Made by a program: the position numbers and the translations under genes. The notes below the pieces were generated by a model that saw only the letters and a list, made by a program, of their open reading frames with translations, was not told where the DNA came from and did not search any database. A DNA stretch of 64,000 bases from Hermatobates lingyangjiaoensis. Taxonomy: Eukaryota > Arthropoda > Insecta > Hemiptera > Hermatobatidae. Where the stretch lies: positions 12,859,001-12,923,000 of the forward strand of contig JAPFBL010000084.1 of assembly GCA_026182355.1 (NCBI GenBank), written 5' to 3'. Position 1 is the first letter of the stretch; every line of letters starts with the position of its first letter. This document shows, piece after piece, positions 35,056 through 45,864 of the stretch.

Positions 35056-35165
35056 AAATAAAAGTTTATCAGGACTCGTCAGTTCATCAGGTTTAAACTA
35101 AATTTTTATTGCCAACGTTTCGGTTTTTATTTAAAACCTTTTTCATAGGCAGAATTATACAATTT
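35054..35165 (-). mobile_element. PLE-type terminal fragment with hammerhead-like motif
   Basis: On the minus strand, UGCC, UAUGAAA, a GGTTTT/AAAACC stem, GAAACGTT, GGCA (35151-35110). TGCC/GGCA could pair as stem I. It continues into TTAAACCTGATGAACTGACG and a TA tract. Inverted relative of 31325-31455. Confidence 0.6.
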
Positions 35166-38100
35166 TTGAAACAGAAAAACTAAGTATTGCATTAGAGATT
35201 ATTTTACAAAGAAAACACTTTGTGGATCAGTAAAAACTGTCTAGATTAAGTTTTGCCGTGGCCAAAACTTACGTCAAAGGAAATCCTGGAAAAATAGAAT
35301 CTCATTAACAGGTGGAAGAAGCTTTGAAACGCAAGTTTCAAGATGCAGAGAAACCGTTAAACACTATTCCTTTCTACAGTAAGAAACAGGCAAAGAATTT
35401 AATTTTCCTTGTTTGAGAGTCAAAACAGTTGCTCTTAGGAATAGTTATTCCAAAGCAAAAATAAGAATAATTTGGAAACCTCCACATTACTGCCGACGGC
35501 GACCCTTGGTGTCTTCAAGATTTTTGAACTCCTAAGCGCGAAAAATTGCAAATTTCATTATAATCTTTGCAGATATTTTACAATCATTTGTTGTGATTTG
35601 TAGTTTTTTTTTTTGTAAAAACCAACGTCACTGCTTGCAATAAATTTAAGTTTGGTTCCAAACACGAATCTTGTATATACAGGATCCACGTTTGTATTCA
35701 ATACATCGAATTATCCTTTGCAAGGGTCACTGTACTCTCCTTAAAGCTTTCATAATTCTGTATATATCATATAGTTTAGTTTAGTATCTATGTCAAGAAC
35801 AACTGTACGGCACAGATACGACCCTTGCTTTTTCAAGCAGTGCAATGTTTAGTTCAAGAACATATTCTATATTGTAAGCAACTCGTCCATAGTAAATGGA
35901 TTATCAGATCTTTAAAAAAGCCAGGAATATCTTCAGAGATTAGAGGTAAAGTATTTCTATTTAAATTGACTTTCTAATCTTACTACTTACCTTACTAATT
36001 TGAATTATTTTCAAAACTTACTATTTTGAATATAATTGTATAATATTAATCTCATTTAAAATAAAGAGTAAATTATACAACCTAAGTTTTATAAATCATT
36101 TAGCTTTGTTCATAAATATAACTTTTAAAATATGTATATATTTCAAAACAAACATTTTAACTGGAGGGAAAATTTGTGTGTTGAAGAATTTTTTCAGTCT
36201 ATTTCAAAAATTTTAAAAATTTGTTCTACCCTGTAGTTTTTTAATCATTTTTTAATAAAACTTTTAAATATTTTATAGTTAATTATTTTAAAATCTAACT
36301 TCACCTTATTCATATAAATAATTTTAAAATTCCAAACAGTATAATTAAATCCAGTAAAAAACTGACTGTTTCTTTAGTAGTCGTTGAAATTTTAAAAAGT
36401 TTAATTCAGGACTCTGTAATTGATTATCAGACATGATATGATATACGATGAAAACTGAAATATTTTCTTCAAATATATTAAATTTCCAGTGAAAACAAGT
36501 AATTGTCCAGTAGAAACAACAATGCATACCGCTACTGACCTTCTGGTTAGCTTAAACCCACTCCCCGATTACTTTCCTATTATTCACTGCTATCAGCATA
36601 TGTGGCATCCAACACAGCAAATCCCATTCCCTTTAAAGCAACAACATGTGCTTCACTAGCACACACCTTACAATCAATTTTAAAATTTTATTTATGCAAT
36701 GAAATTTCTATTTGCATCATTATAAAGTTAGTTTTTATTAAATTCATGAAGCATCATTCTTATTTTTTGTAAAAACACTTCTTCAAAGAAAAGGTAATGT
36801 TACCAGGGCGCTGATGTTTTTCATGAGGTGGACACCTCGTCGATTTTGGTGTCTCTAAAGCTGTTGTTAATAATAAATATGTTTATAGTCAGCAAAACTA
36901 ATAAAGAGACAACATTTTTTTAAATTTACTATTCCTAGTGAAGATATTAATGTTCATAGTGAGTATTTTCAGGTAATAATTACGGTTACTACAGGGAATT
37001 TTGAATGTAATGTCAGTTTAAACACAGACAATGGAAAAAATATTTAAATATTTGAGGAAGTTTGGTACTGTTTTCCTATCAAAGTTTGTAAAATTATACT
37101 AATTAAAATACAGGAAGCATTCTTTTAAAATAAAACAGCTGATACTGTGTCAGTTACCGGTTCCTAACTAGTCTATGATTATAATGGAAATAAATACATT
37201 GGAATCCAGTAGAAGGTTACATTAGTATAAAAGAAATAATAACTGGAAGGAGACCGGGCACTAAAGAAATAAATTTAAGTTAAGCGTAAGTTTGAAGTGT
37301 AAGCCATAACAGCCTGAGGGAACAGAACTATGCTATCAATATAGAATTATTATTTATTCATCTCTAATATTTGGAAAATAAATATAATTCTTGCTATTTA
37401 ATATGAAAATTAACATCGTTAACAGCATTTAACATCAGAAAAATAGGAATACATCGATAAGGAACTTCATAGCATATCCATAAGAGTCCCGATTTGACCC
37501 TTTTATTCAACTGTACAACACTAATTGTCATAGTACATCAGACGATAGTCTCAGCCAGGGAGGCTTGTGATTTTGAATCGTTTGACTTCAGTTATTTGTG
37601 TGGTTAAGATTTTGGTTGATACTCCTGCCATGGTTTTAATAACTTAGTTCTTAAACAATAAATTACAAGCTTACTACTAAAAATATAATTATTTTTTACA
37701 ACCACTACCTAATAATAAATGACATTTATAAATGACTATTTTTACTGCACTATTTTTATTTTTGGAACTTTTATATAATAATTTATATGTGGACTCATGT
37801 GCAGACTGTATTATGATTACTTTTCATGCTACTCCAATAAATAACGAGTAGTTCAATAACGATCTACCAAGGAGGTTCTGATTTTATTGATGTTAGTAAA
37901 ATGTGAAAAAATACTATTATGATTTATAAAATTTTAAGAAAATATTTTAATATATAATTTTGGAAAAATTTCGACACTCTGAAAAAAGCAGAAATTATCA
38001 GATCACATTAAGATGATTACTCATCATTTTAGTTTGAAATTTTAATTAAGGGATCAAACTAAAAACAGTAAGTACAGAACGTGTTCACCGCGTTTCATTC

Positions 38101-38480
38101 TTATTTCACAGCTATCAATGTTTTAAGAATTTAATAGTAGTAAAACATCTATAATGGTCTCTACAATTGTATAGCAAATCCAATACTTAGATCCTTCTTT
38201 AGAAAAGAACTTCTATAATCGTATAAGATTGTCTCTATAAACTGTTTAAAGAAATCGTATGTTATTTCTTAAATTAGATTGGAATTATCATAATTCAAAG
38301 GAATTCATCTTTTAAAAGAAACTCATATATTTCTTTACTCATATGTGGACTGATGTTAATAGCATGTAGTTCTTGTAGTTTTACTATACTATAAGTAAAT
38401 CATATAATATAATAATCATAAAAAAAATTATTCCGAAATGTGAAGGCATTTGCACATTTTGAGGAAACCTGAGTCCATTT
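35166..38480. other. Mostly AT-rich DNA, no gene supported
   Basis: 35200-35760 is slightly GC-richer, with short open pieces in several frames but no family I recognise; a decayed transposon interior is possible. The rest shows nothing. Confidence 0.45.
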
Positions 38481-38737
38481 GAGCCGCTTATTTTGAAAGT
38501 GGCCTAATTCCATTTATGTTAAAATCGAGATATTTAAGGGTTTGCGTTTTACAAAATTTAAAAATATTGTCATTTTATTTATCAACTAATTTTTGTTATA
38601 AAAAAACTTAGTAATTTTAAATAAATTTTGTACAATTTGCTGCAAAAGGTAAAGATAACGTAAAAATTTAATTATTTAAATAGCTAGCTAAATTTTTTTG
38701 GAAAATGGAATTAGGCCACTTTCAAAATAAACGGCTC
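38481..38737. mobile_element. MITE, 257 bp, with 33 bp terminal inverted repeats
   Basis: 38481-38513 and 38705-38737 are complementary with one mismatch (GAGCCGCTTATTTTGAAAGT at the left end). ATTT flanks both ends, a possible 4 bp target-site duplication, though T-rich flanks make this uncertain. No ORF. The superfamily is not assigned. Confidence 0.8.
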
Positions 38738-39754
38738 ATTTATGTTTTAATTATGGTTTTGATGACGTTAATATGCTTGTGTGTTTGTCTAAAAGTTTAT
38801 GGATGCTCTACAGATCACACCATTTACCTGAGCCTTTGATACACAAATAATAGCCCTTATAAAGAAGATATAGAAGGTAAAAAAAGAGAAGTTATACAGT
38901 TTTCAGGTAATATTGCGTTATAGGAAACCCACTTTATTGCCAATTATTTGAATTTAAATCCCATTTTTTTCAAAATCTATTAATTTTAAAGAACTGAAAT
39001 TTAGTAGTATAAAACTGGAATTAGCATTACTGAAATAACATTAATCAATTTTTGATAACAATGAACCTGAATGTTTTTGAACAAGACATTGGTTACACTA
39101 AATGTTATAAAAAAATTGCTCTTCATCGGGTCATAAGATGTACAGTTTTTCCATAACAGTACATCACAGAAAAGGTACTACTAGACTACTAGTCTAGTAG
39201 TAAAGGTACTACTAGGTTTTACTACTAGAAGTATAAATTTTATAAAGCATTTACTTTTTAAGTTAGTATGTTAACATAAAATTTTCAAGAATTTTGTACT
39301 ACTGGAAGAGGCAAAAAGTTTCTATAAAGTTGAAACTCAGCAAAGAATAATCCTACGTGTATTACTTGTGAAGTCGAGGGAAAGACATTTGTCATACTTT
39401 TAATTATTTCCAAGAAAAAATTATAAAGGCATTTATTTAGTTCATTTAATAAGTAAAATGTACAAACGCTTTTAAAATATTTAAGTAAAAACTTGCAGAT
39501 GTATAAAATTTCGACATAATATATTTCATTGCCTGTGTTCTTTGAACAGAGGCATTGCATCGCTAAGTAATTGAATAATTATAAATACCTATGATGTATA
39601 ATATAGAATAAGTTTTTAATATCTAATAATATATTTATTACATAGAATAGTCTTTAATCAGAAGGATAGTTATATTTTTCTTAAACCAATACATTTGGAG
39701 GAAGATTTATTTGCTTCTAAACATTATGTGCTCATTTTTATTTATTTTCAGTTA
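38738..39754. other. AT-rich DNA with a CTAGTA-rich hairpin cluster
   Basis: 39176-39235 is a run of overlapping near-palindromes made of ACTACTAG/CTAGTAGT words. No gene recognised; a 91-codon minus frame at 39285-39560 has no motif. Confidence 0.5.
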
Positions 39755-40310
39755 GTTGAAGTAAATAATAGTAATTGAGAAAAACATGTAATTTGTGATT
39801 TTAGCAAATTAACACGTTTTGAGGTCCCCTAAATCCAGTTTCGACTATCTCTATCTGCGTGTTGATGGGTTGGTGTCTATTGAAAATCTAAGTTCTCTAC
39901 AAGTCACACCGCTCGACAGCTTCATAGTTCTTGGTGTGGTAAAGAACTCCACATAAGTCCTTTGTGGTATTTCATACAAAAAGAGGTACTAATATTAACC
40001 CGCTCTTTTGGTTCTAGAAACTAAGAAAATGTTATGAAAATTGTTTTAATATGAATACTGCATACTAAAAATGTAAAAAATTTGACCACTGGAAAAAGAA
40101 AAATTAAATTAAAACGGGCACTTATGAAATTTACACTTTTGTCAGATTATGTTGTAACGAAAATCACAATTCAACTATATTCCCTAAAATGGATATAGCC
40201 ATATTAAAATAAATCAATTAATTAAACAAATTGATAATGAGATTGGCGATATATTTCTTATAATAAAGTTGAGTGTAGACCACTCCACATTTTTGAAATT
40301 ATTTTCAAAC
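39755..40310 (-). mobile_element. Family F repeat, copy D, internally deleted
   Basis: Both ends are recognisable: the F head (AGTGTAGACCACTCCACA, about 40280-40310 on the plus strand) and the F tail (GTTTTGAGGTCCCCTAAATC near 39818-39840). About 1.3 kb of interior is missing compared with copy A. Confidence 0.55.
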
Positions 40311-42776
40311 TTTTTTCCACATAAATTTATTCATCATACTCAATTCAAAATTCATTCATCTCAATAAACAGACTGTTTATTGAGTTAATTGCATAATTAA
40401 TTTATCTGTATGAAATACTAAAATACCTAGTGTTCAATACTGCCTCGATAACTTTGGAAAAATTAAACAAGACAGACAGTAATCCCTTAAAAAATTCTAT
40501 TAACACAATTATATAATTGAGGAAAGAAAGGGGATTTTTATTAAATGTCCTTGTTGGTTGTTTCAATGAAACTTTTCCTAAAATAAATCAACAGTTGTTT
40601 TTTTTGAAAAATGAAAAATGATACAATAAATTACCTAAAAGAAGAATTGATTGAATTTCAAGAATGCTTTTCATATAATACTATATTTGTTTAAATAAAA
40701 AATAATTTTTAAAATAAATTTTTTTTTTCATATTTAACTTTTATGCACTTTATAATTATTTATAGTTTCTTTTCAAGTTCTTATTATCTTAAATATTTGT
40801 ATTTCAAATTTACATACTTTCAAATTATGGGAAAACCAGTAAATAAAAGCTTTATTGTTCGATTAAAAGGCACTCTTACTTCTGTTATTAGCAAAGGGCC
40901 AGAGTTTTAGCAAACACTTGTATGTATGGACAACGCTCTTGAAATCAAAGGAACTTACTCCAGTAATTATTATAGTTTAGTCTTCTATACTGTTCATCAT
41001 CCTGGCAAAAATAATATATTTAAAGTTAAGAAATTAACCAGTAATGACTTATTTATGCTCTTATTATTACTATTTCAATTAGAAAGAATTATTCAAGAAA
41101 TTTTTAGAAATAACCTACTAGCTAAACGAGAACTTTAGAGTAAAATAAGTACAATCATTAAAAGGGATACAGCAATAAATACTATAAAAAATAAAATGAA
41201 GATCTCATAACATATACATTATCACTTCGAAGCCTAAATTAATAAAATAAAGGAAGTGCTAAACCCAGATTGGAAATGAAAATATGTAATAGAATAAGAA
41301 TGATCTATGTAAGCAATAACACACTATCCGGTAAAAATTTTTTACTTAATTTAAAATATTTCAAGATATAATGTGAACTTTAAAGCATTATGTCAGCACT
41401 ATACCATTTGAAATACGGTAATTGATGCAAATAGACAATTAATAAAAATAACATAAAATGTTTGAATGCACTAGTATGAATACTAGTACTAAAACTAGTA
41501 TCCTAAATTTATAAAACTAGAATTAGTTTTATATTCTAATAAAATTCTAATAAAATTCTAGGTTTAATTATTATATAAAATAATATTTATTAAATATTAT
41601 AAAAATAGTAAATAAAACGAATACTAATACGAAAAGTACTAGTTTTTTTAATGTACTTTTAGTACATAAAATTTTTATGCAACACAAAATAAAATTTTAG
41701 TGTTAAAATTTTTTGCATAAAATTATGCATTTAATTACATTATTAGCATTTGGTATTCTCTATTTTTTTTTAAAAAAAAATTTTTTAAGAGACGGTCACA
41801 AGCTTGTATATTTATTATAGGATTAATACCAATTGTAGCCCGCTGTCTTATCATTTTCATTTTTCAATGATCTAGTAACTAATCTAATAATCCTTGCTGA
41901 TTCATATTAATTTATGCCATCATCAGTATATACTATTATGTACTTTTTGCATTCAAAACAATGTTTTAAAATAATTTAATTTTCAAATCCGATTAATGAT
42001 GGTTTCATATTACTAAGTAAACTATTTTACGGAATTTAAATGTTAAGTAATTACCATAAGTTCTCAACAAATATTGCTTAACCGGTAACCTCATTTACAT
42101 TTCAAAACACTGGTTGTCCTTTTAATTCTAGTAAAAGTTAAAGCAAACTAGAAAATAAGCTATCATATATATTATTTCATGAATATGTATAAAACATATT
42201 CAGGCAAAATAAAATAAAATAAACAAAAATATAATGGAAAAACTATTTACTGAGTGTTTATTGCTTATCTGGAAAATAATTTTAAAAGGGAATCACATTA
42301 TATAATAAATAAAGTAACTTAATTAAACAATATTTCATTTTCAATAATGTTAGTAAACTTGAAATTTATGAATCCTAGGGTTTGATGAGAATACGAATAG
42401 AAAAATACGAATCATTAATCAGGTACTGATAGAACTTTTACGGAAAAATGTAAAGGTCTTGGCAAAGATAGTTTTATAGTATTCACAACGAAAATGAAGT
42501 AATTACAGCCATATTTATATGATAAATGTATAATTTGTATTATTGAAGAAAAACAAATTACAAAAAAAAAACAATATCAATATTGCAAAAAAAAATAATT
42601 ATTTACATTATATCTGAATGAAGCTAGCCATGGAATATTTAATAGTACACACAAAGCTAAGTTAAATAGGAAGTTGTGAAGGATTTCAGGTAACTTTGAT
42701 GAGAACAGCCGTACCGGCCTGTGCGAACTTACTTCAAAAACCGAACCATGTATCCTAGGATATTTATTGCATAAAA
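40311..42776. other. AT-rich DNA, nothing recognised
   Basis: No coding motif. ACTAGT words cluster at 41470-41520, and a T-run/A-run pair lies at about 41763-41785. Confidence 0.5.
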
Positions 42777-42833
42777 TTATAATCACTATAATTATTTCAA
42801 ATGGGTTACTTGAAATAATTATAGTGATTATAA
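42777..42833. repeat. Perfect 24 bp inverted repeat, 9 bp loop
   Basis: Arms 42777-42800 and 42810-42833 are exact complements around ATGGGTTAC. Confidence 0.95.
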
Positions 42834-44720
42834 ACATATTTAGTATAACAATAAAGTATTTTATAGTATATATTGAAGACTCAGAGTTATACTGGCTTAC
42901 AGAGTAGGATGTTTTATTCAATCTATTCAAATCTTCAAGAATGGATGTTTTTTACGATATGATTTCATTTAACACCTTTTTGTCTACTATTCGGACATTA
43001 CTGTTTATTGTTATTATTGATGAGACTTAGGTTTTTCTTGCTGATTCTCTTGCTATAGAGATAATATCAACACGGTTAGGTACTCTAGAGCAGTAATACA
43101 GGGTTATTACTGTTGTCTAATGTGGATGTTTATTGTCACTTTTACTTATCATTCTACATTTACATTGATCTTATCATTAATCTACTGTTAGATTAATTAA
43201 TCTAATGTTAGATTACTGTTAGGTTTTGACATAAATGGCTATAATATACTTTAAGTTTGTTAACGGTTAAACTTAAATAGATAGTCCTTCAAAGAAAATA
43301 ATGTATATATTAAGAAAGAATAACATTTAATGTTTAAATCATAAAAAAGTTTCAAGTTTCAATGACTTAACACTTGTTTATTTATGCTGTCAAAGAGTTT
43401 TTTTGCCCAACGGTGTTTTGAACCGTAGTTGTTTTTGTTCTATTACTTATATGCAATCTTAAAAAAAAAATATTTTGAATAAACCCTTTGCAAAAACGGT
43501 ATATTGAATCTTTCAGACAAGGGAACTACTACATATAAATGTTATTTATGCTACTTTGAAGTTTTATCGTTTTCTGATAACTAATTCAAATTAACAAAAA
43601 GACAATCTAAAACAAAATTTTCAAATTTTTATTTGTTCAAACATGAATTTTGAAATGTACTACTTCTCACACTGAACTTCTAGAACACAAGTGATTTGGG
43701 AGAAGTAAACAGTTAAAAGATAATGGAAATGGTAAAGGCTTTTCAGTCATTACATGGCAAAGCATGAAACACAAGGGCCACCACTATTGTTAGCCTACAT
43801 ATACCACGTCGCTTCTATTATACTATTTGTTTATAAAGTGTACTTCCATACGATCACCGTGTGTGAGTTAATCAGTTACATAGAAACCAAAATTGACAAC
43901 CAGGAGTCTGATTTTATTTCCATGAAAAGGAGAAAACTCCTTTTATTTAATTTTTAAAAAAAGGTATATTTACTTAAAGTTAATATTTAAATGTTAATAA
44001 TAAAGTAAACATTCTTTTAAGAATAAAAACGGATTCATTTATTATTTTTAAAACAAAATACTAAGTTAGAAATAATCAATAGCTTATTTCTCCCAGGTAT
44101 TTTAAATCAGTATTTATATAAAATATTATATGAAAGTTATTAAGAAATTAGATTATTTATTAGATAATAAGTTTTTTTATTAAAATATATTTCATATGTG
44201 ATATTCAACAAATATGTTGTTAAAGAATTGTTCATTTTTTGAGTTTTATTAATCATCAACCAATAGATAAGTTTCAAATTACTTTTCTTAAAATTTGGCT
44301 CAAATGAAATGAATATTATATATTATTTTGTCATTCATTTCAACTTGAAGTCTTCTAAAAGTAAATAGCATTGTACGTCTGTACTCTACAATCATCACTA
44401 GTACAAATGTAGACTTGTACATTCTGAACTGAATCTGATAGTCTGAAGTTTTTTTATGATTTCTTCTAGAGACTGAGACTTGCAGTTGAAATTGTAGTGA
44501 ACTTGGAAGATTATTTGCACAAAAACACATATCAATTTGAGTAAAGCAGACACCCATTATGTTTAAGATGTATTACCATCCAATCAGCTGATTATGGAAA
44601 CACTACACTATTTAAATGCCACTCCGAGAGCCATGTTAATCTTATCATTTATGTTAAAATTTGAACTTAGATTTTCAAATGCACACAGTAGTTCAAAGTA
44701 GAAATTTAAAATAGGAACAT
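42834..44720. other. AT-rich DNA, nothing recognised
   Basis: No coding motif or repeat border seen. Confidence 0.5.
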
Positions 44721-44724
44721 TTGG

Positions 44725-45195
44725 ATCGGAAGTCGTCCTAGAGTTAACATCCAAAGTGGTGGTTAAACTGAGGTGCTTTGGTGGGAGTGTCGTGCCAGGT
44801 GATTATACAACACTCTCCAGTACCCGTGCAAATCTCTCCTTACGGGTATGATTCGAGGGACGACATCCGAATCCTTAGACTTAGGGCTTATGTGTAAGCA
44901 GGGTCGCTGACCTATGTTGTGCAGAGGAAGGGGTAGGGTGAGGGAACAGCAAGGAGCAAGCAGATGGGTCTCCAGGTCGGGCCGAAAGGAGGGACGGTGG
45001 TAGGCCGGCGGAGGCGGCAGCTGCTTGGAGGCATACGGGCCGGAGCTGATCTCGTGTAGGGGCGTCGTTGTGACGGTCAGAAGGAACCACGCGCACTCTT
45101 GTTAGACCGACGACCGACTGGTCGCTCCGCCCCTGCTCCATCGGCCACGCCTACAATCGGTCACGCCCACCTCCCCCCTCCTTTGCCACAAAAAA
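44725..45195. promoter_or_regulatory. GC-rich, CpG-rich island, possible promoter
   Basis: This is the most GC-rich stretch of the window, rising steeply at about 44880 and falling at about 45195. CpGs are frequent. GC-box/Kruppel-type words cluster at 45121-45175 (CTCCGCCCC, GGCCACGCC, GTCACGCCC). GTCGTCC and GGGACGAC near its left part could pair. Open frames on both strands are unrelated to anything I know. A promoter or first exon is one reading; a GC-rich transposon end or foreign DNA are others. Confidence 0.35.
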
Positions 45196-45650
45196 TTCAA
45201 AGGACACCACCGTGCCTCTTGACCTCGCTAAAAACTTCGTGCATACAATCCTATTTCCTTAACCAAATGTGGAGACAAGGCAACAAATTCGACTTTTGAT
45301 TTTCACAGTTAGATGCTGATCACTGAAAGTATAAATGTAACTCTTAACCTCGATTGATAGAACAACAATGTCTGTTATTTGTCAATACATCGCAGATCAG
45401 ATCTTAGAACTTGAACCTTCTATCAGTCTCCTGCTCCAAATTTACCATCCTCGTCAAAATTGTTGCTGTCATGATGTCATTATGCCTGGTATAGAATGTT
45501 AGTCGTAGTAAATAACAACTGTTACGTAAATAAGGTACTTTCTTAAGTTCGGCCTAAAATAAACGCTACACATAAATCAAGTGTGCAAGTTATGATACTT
45601 ATCTTATAATGATAAAAATCCTTTGATTTATTTTGTATAAGTAGTTGGTA
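45196..45650. other. AT-rich DNA, nothing recognised
   Basis: No coding motif seen between the GC island and the minus-strand exon candidate. Confidence 0.5.
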
Positions 45651-45661
45651 ACTTTATTCAT

Positions 45662-45843
45662 CTATGGCGTTGTCCTTGAAGGCTTTTCATACTCAGTGAG
45701 CCTGGAAACTTGTTCTTTGGTTACTTTAAACTTATCTGTGTTGTATTTGTCTTTTAAGCAATTAGCTATATCAACCGGCAGCTTGATGGCAGAAACATAC
45801 AGGAAAACTAACAGGCAAATCAAAACCACAAAAACCTTTGTAC
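45662..45843 (-). CDS. Possible 3' exon of a small secreted protein
   Basis: The minus frame reads TKVFVVLICLLVFLYVSA, a signal-peptide-like hydrophobic core ending in small residues, then about 42 residues rich in Lys, Thr and Asp with one Cys and a stop at 45662-45664. A splice-acceptor-like pyrimidine tract and CAG end at about 45844. AATAAA follows four bases after the stop, with a second one downstream. Codon use is less AT-biased than chance frames nearby. No ATG is in frame at the start, so an upstream exon would be needed. I do not recognise the family. Confidence 0.35.
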
Positions 45844-45864
45844 TGAATAGATGAACCAAAAAAT

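Noticed and set aside
42577..42930. 117-codon minus frame
   Set aside because: Part of it is a perfect hairpin read through as Ile/Val runs; no family resemblance.
44881..45299. Frames of 66-86 codons in the GC island
   Set aside because: Long frames are expected in GC-rich DNA; the translations show only Ala/Pro/Arg/Ser bias and no domain.
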